From DATLYH01 sp035575035 (GTDB lineage Bacteria; Planctomycetota; Planctomycetia; Gemmatales; Gemmataceae): 25,555 nt of DNA. The notes below the pieces were generated by a model. The model saw only the letters and a program-made list of their open reading frames with translations, was not told the origin of the DNA and did no database searches. Positions 23,423-25,555 of the stretch are shown here, one piece after another (the first letter of the stretch is position 1; every line of letters begins with the position of its first letter). Where the stretch lies: positions 1 to 25,555 of the forward strand of contig DATLYH010000363.1 of NCBI GenBank assembly GCA_035575035.1. The letters run 5' to 3'. The position numbers were made by a program, and so were the translations under genes.

Positions 23423-25168
23423 ATGAAACTGCACCGTCTTGCCGGCGCCGTTGTCGTCTTCAGTGCGATCGTGCCGGCCTCCGTCGCCGCGGAGCTGCCG
23501 GGTGACTACTTCAAACTGATGGCCGCCGAGGTGAGCAAACTCGAGGGTGCCTCAGACCCTCCGTCCAACCCCGGGGCCATGCTCGCCGCTGCGGTCCTCT
23601 ACACGAAACAGCACCCCGCCAATCCCTTCTTTGGCGACAAGAAAAAACGGGAACTGGCCCTCCAACTCGGCGACCGAGCAGCTGATCTCAGTGAGAAGGA
23701 CACCAACGAGAACAAGCAGGATTACGAGTGGGAGATCCATTTCTGGCTCGACACCTACCGCCTGCTTGAAGCCGAGCTGGGCCCCGAGCGGCAGGCACGC
23801 TGGCGCAGGGAGTTCGAGAAGATCGTCAGCTGGTTTGCCCGCGAGACGGCCGGCCGCCTCGACTTCCCCCGCTACCAGGGGCCGTACATCCGCACCTCCA
23901 CCAACCATTACGCCCTCTTTGCCTCCACCGTCTATCTGGCCGGGCGGGTACTGCGGAAACCGGAGTGGGAAACCCTGGGCAGCCGTGCCTTGCACCGCCT
24001 GGCCGCCGAGGAGCAGACGGCCGACGGCTACTGGGGCGAGTTCACCGACAACGGCCCGGCCACCGGCTACAACTACCTGACGATGTGTTGCGTCGCCCTG
24101 TACTGGGAACACAGCAAGGACACCGCGGCCCTGGAGGCTCTCCGCCGGGCCACCGACTTCCACAAGCACTTCACCTGGCCCGATGGCACGCCGGTTGAGA
24201 CGATCAACGGCCGCAACCGCCACTGGGGCGTCAGCGCCTGGGGCCACTTCGGCTTCTCGCACTGGCCCGACGGCCGCCGCTATGCGGAATTTCTGGCCGG
24301 CTTTTTCCTCGGACGGCGAATCAGCGGCCGTGACCTGGGCCGCCTGGCGCAAAGCGCCCTCTACTACCACGAGGGCCCCACCGCCCCCATCCCCCAGGAA
24401 ATGCCCCGTTTCGCCTACCGGATGAAGGTGCCCGCCGGCATCCGCAAGACCGGGCCCTGGATCGTCTGCCTCTCCGGCCTGATCGACACCCCGATCGACA
24501 GCCAATTCACCCTCGACCGCCAGGGGCACCTGAGCATTTACCACGAGAAACTTGGCCTGATCATTACCGGGGCCAACTCCAAGCATCAGCCCGAGTTGGC
24601 CACGTTCCTGGAGAAGACCAAGGATCGCGTAACCACCATCCCGCTCAGCAGCCGGCTCCGGATGTCCTCCTCTCCCCTCGCTGTTGGGGGAGAGGGTAAG
24701 GGTGAGAGGGACCGGCTCGGGCTAGGCTATTTCACCTTCTTCGCGGAAATCGAGATGCCGACGCCGAGCGAAGACCGCTTGCCGTTCCGGTTCCTGATCA
24801 CCGAGACGGGGCGGGGCCGACTGCAAGACGTGCGGCTGAATCTCCAGTTGGTCTTGAAGGCAGGCGAAACCCTGGAAACCGCCCGGACCCGAACGGTCCT
24901 GGACGAGAAGCGCATCGAACTGGGTCCTGACGAGATCGGCGGCTGGGTCCGCCATCGCGGCTGGACGCTGCGGGTCGATCCAGCGGCCCGCCTGGTCTGG
25001 CCCGTCCTGCCGTTCAACCCGTACCGGAACGCTCCGGAGACAGACCTGCGTTATGCGGTCGGCGTGCTGTCGGTGCCGGTGAAGGTGCAGCCGCCACCGG
25101 CGGGGGCGTTCCCCTGGCGGCGCGGAGAGATCGTGTTCGCGCTGGAGGTGAAGCCGGGCCAGCCCTGA
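23423..25168 (+). CDS. Secreted protein, possible (alpha/alpha)-toroid glycan-degrading enzyme
   Basis: This 581-residue protein has a signal peptide (hydrophobic 7-20, cleavage probably after SVAA near residue 23). The first ~330 residues are helical, with aromatic-rich motifs (YEWEIHFWLDTYRLLEAELG, STNHYALFASTVYLAGRVL, DGYWGEFTDNGPATGYNYLTM, INGRNRHWGVSAWGHFGFSHWPDG). These recall the barrel of heparinase II/III or alginate lyase type enzymes. The C-terminal ~200 residues are beta-rich, as in the sandwich domain of those enzymes. I cannot name a family or substrate with certainty. The start is supported by AGGAGG seven bases upstream; the open frame from 23327 is not needed. A palindromic repeat is translated in frame near residues 416-430, apparently in a loop between beta-strands. 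Confidence 0.7.
   Translation: MKLHRLAGAVVVFSAIVPASVAAELPGDYFKLMAAEVSKLEGASDPPSNPGAMLAAAVLYTKQHPANPFFGDKKKRELALQLGDRAADLSEKDTNENKQDYEWEIHFWLDTYRLLEAELGPERQARWRREFEKIVSWFARETAGRLDFPRYQGPYIRTSTNHYALFASTVYLAGRVLRKPEWETLGSRALHRLAAEEQTADGYWGEFTDNGPATGYNYLTMCCVALYWEHSKDTAALEALRRATDFHKHFTWPDGTPVETINGRNRHWGVSAWGHFGFSHWPDGRRYAEFLAGFFLGRRISGRDLGRLAQSALYYHEGPTAPIPQEMPRFAYRMKVPAGIRKTGPWIVCLSGLIDTPIDSQFTLDRQGHLSIYHEKLGLIITGANSKHQPELATFLEKTKDRVTTIPLSSRLRMSSSPLAVGGEGKGERDRLGLGYFTFFAEIEMPTPSEDRLPFRFLITETGRGRLQDVRLNLQLVLKAGETLETARTRTVLDEKRIELGPDEIGGWVRHRGWTLRVDPAARLVWPVLPFNPYRNAPETDLRYAVGVLSVPVKVQPPPAGAFPWRRGEIVFALEVKPGQP
24668..24710. repeat. Palindromic repeat inside the toroid protein gene
   Basis: TCTCCCCTC...GGGGGAGAGGG followed by TAAGGGTGAGAGGG matches the repeat family seen at 9112-9170 and 9373-9502, though its left arm is shortened. 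It encodes SSPLAVGGEGKGERD and keeps the frame. Confidence 0.8.
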
Positions 25169-25277
25169 AGCTGGAAGGCCCGCGGCACTGGCTCCGATCC
25201 CGCGCTGCACGGATGACGGCACGCAGAGCGTACTTCCAACTGGAGGACTGCCGAATGGAGCTGAAGAGCATGCCCGG

Positions 25278-25555
25278 CTATCCCTCGGCCAGCGCCACTG
25301 GCTCGGCGCCGGCCTCGGCCAGGATGCGCTCCGCTTCCGCCAGACGGGCGGCGTTCCCCTTGCCGTGGACCTCGACGGCCACCAGGATCTTGCCAAGCTG
25401 CACAGCCTGATCGTAGTAATCCTGGATTTCCTTCTCGAAGCCGCGCGTCATCATGGCGCCGGTAAAGGCGCCGGCCAGGGCGCCGCCGCCGACCAGCACC
25501 GTACCGGCGGCCAAGAGCCCCACTCCGCCTGTCGCGGCGGTGACGGCCGCCAGCG
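25278..25555 (-). CDS. C-terminal part of a glycine-rich stress-type protein, 5' end outside window
   Basis: The frame is open from the right edge to a TAG at 25278-25280, giving about 91 visible residues. It begins with a Gly/Ala-rich, possibly membrane-inserting or glycine-zipper stretch (VGLLAAGTVLVGGGALAGAFTGAMM). Then comes an alpha/beta domain (FEKEIQDYYDQAVQLGKILVAVEV, AARLAEAERILAEAGAEPV). This order resembles the general-stress-protein 17M/YflT-like or DUF1269-type families, where a glycine zipper precedes a ferredoxin-like domain. The assignment is tentative because the N-terminus is missing. It is convergent with the toroid protein gene, 109 bases away. Confidence 0.7.
   Translation of the reverse strand, partial: LAAVTAATGGVGLLAAGTVLVGGGALAGAFTGAMMTRGFEKEIQDYYDQAVQLGKILVAVEVHGKGNAARLAEAERILAEAGAEPVALAEG

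Overview
The window looks like a chromosomal segment of a GC-rich planctomycete, most likely of the Gemmataceae/Gemmatales type. The main evidence is a secreted cytochrome-type PSCyt1/DUF1549/DUF1553 protein beside a Tat-exported DUF1501 protein, a pair found almost only in Planctomycetota. Supporting signs are planctomycete-style leucine-rich-repeat and PilZ proteins, and many C-rich/G-rich palindromes of the 'CCCTCACCC...CTCTCCCC...GGGGAGAG...GGGTGAGGG' type, some of them translated inside genes. This assignment comes from family knowledge and was not checked by a search.

Layout. (1) 1-3270, minus strand: a metal ABC importer (solute-binding lipoprotein, ATPase, permease running off the left edge), apparently driven from a promoter whose -10 is covered by a DtxR/IdeR-like palindrome. 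(2) 3586-4071, plus: a membrane-anchored PilZ-like protein, convergent with the next block. (3) 4081-7204, minus: ECF-type sigma factor, then a 70-residue helical protein, then a Rad50/SbcC-like zinc-hook ATPase with no nuclease partner in view. (4) 7529-15243, plus: PSD1-type cytochrome protein, Uma2 nuclease-like protein, DUF1501 protein, a P-II signalling protein starting 1 nt after the DUF1501 stop, and a secreted CehA/McbA-like metallohydrolase carrying two EF-hands. (5) 15308-15958, minus: an unrecognised protein with a Cys-His-Asp arrangement. (6) 16365-19094, plus: a small lipoprotein, a membrane-anchored VWA protein and an LRR protein. (7) 19168-23139, minus: hemH, fdxA and priA. (8) 23423-25168, plus: a secreted protein that may be an (alpha/alpha)-toroid glycan-degrading enzyme. 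(9) 25278 to the right edge, minus: the C-terminal part of a small glycine-rich/stress-type protein.

How the genes fit together. Metal and iron handling recurs (Mn/Zn/Fe-type importer with a DtxR-like operator, ferrochelatase next to a 7Fe ferredoxin). The PSD1-DUF1501 block is an export-oriented module into which a Uma2 gene and a P-II gene have been placed. The most notable feature across the window is a family of long palindromic repeats. They sit between operon genes and also inside three or four reading frames, where they add low-complexity peptide to otherwise conserved proteins. I found no rRNA, tRNA, CRISPR array or transposase gene. No single locus here is clearly a new biological system; the best candidates are the sigma/small protein/zinc-hook ATPase operon, the P-II gene coupled to DUF1501, and the coding palindromes.
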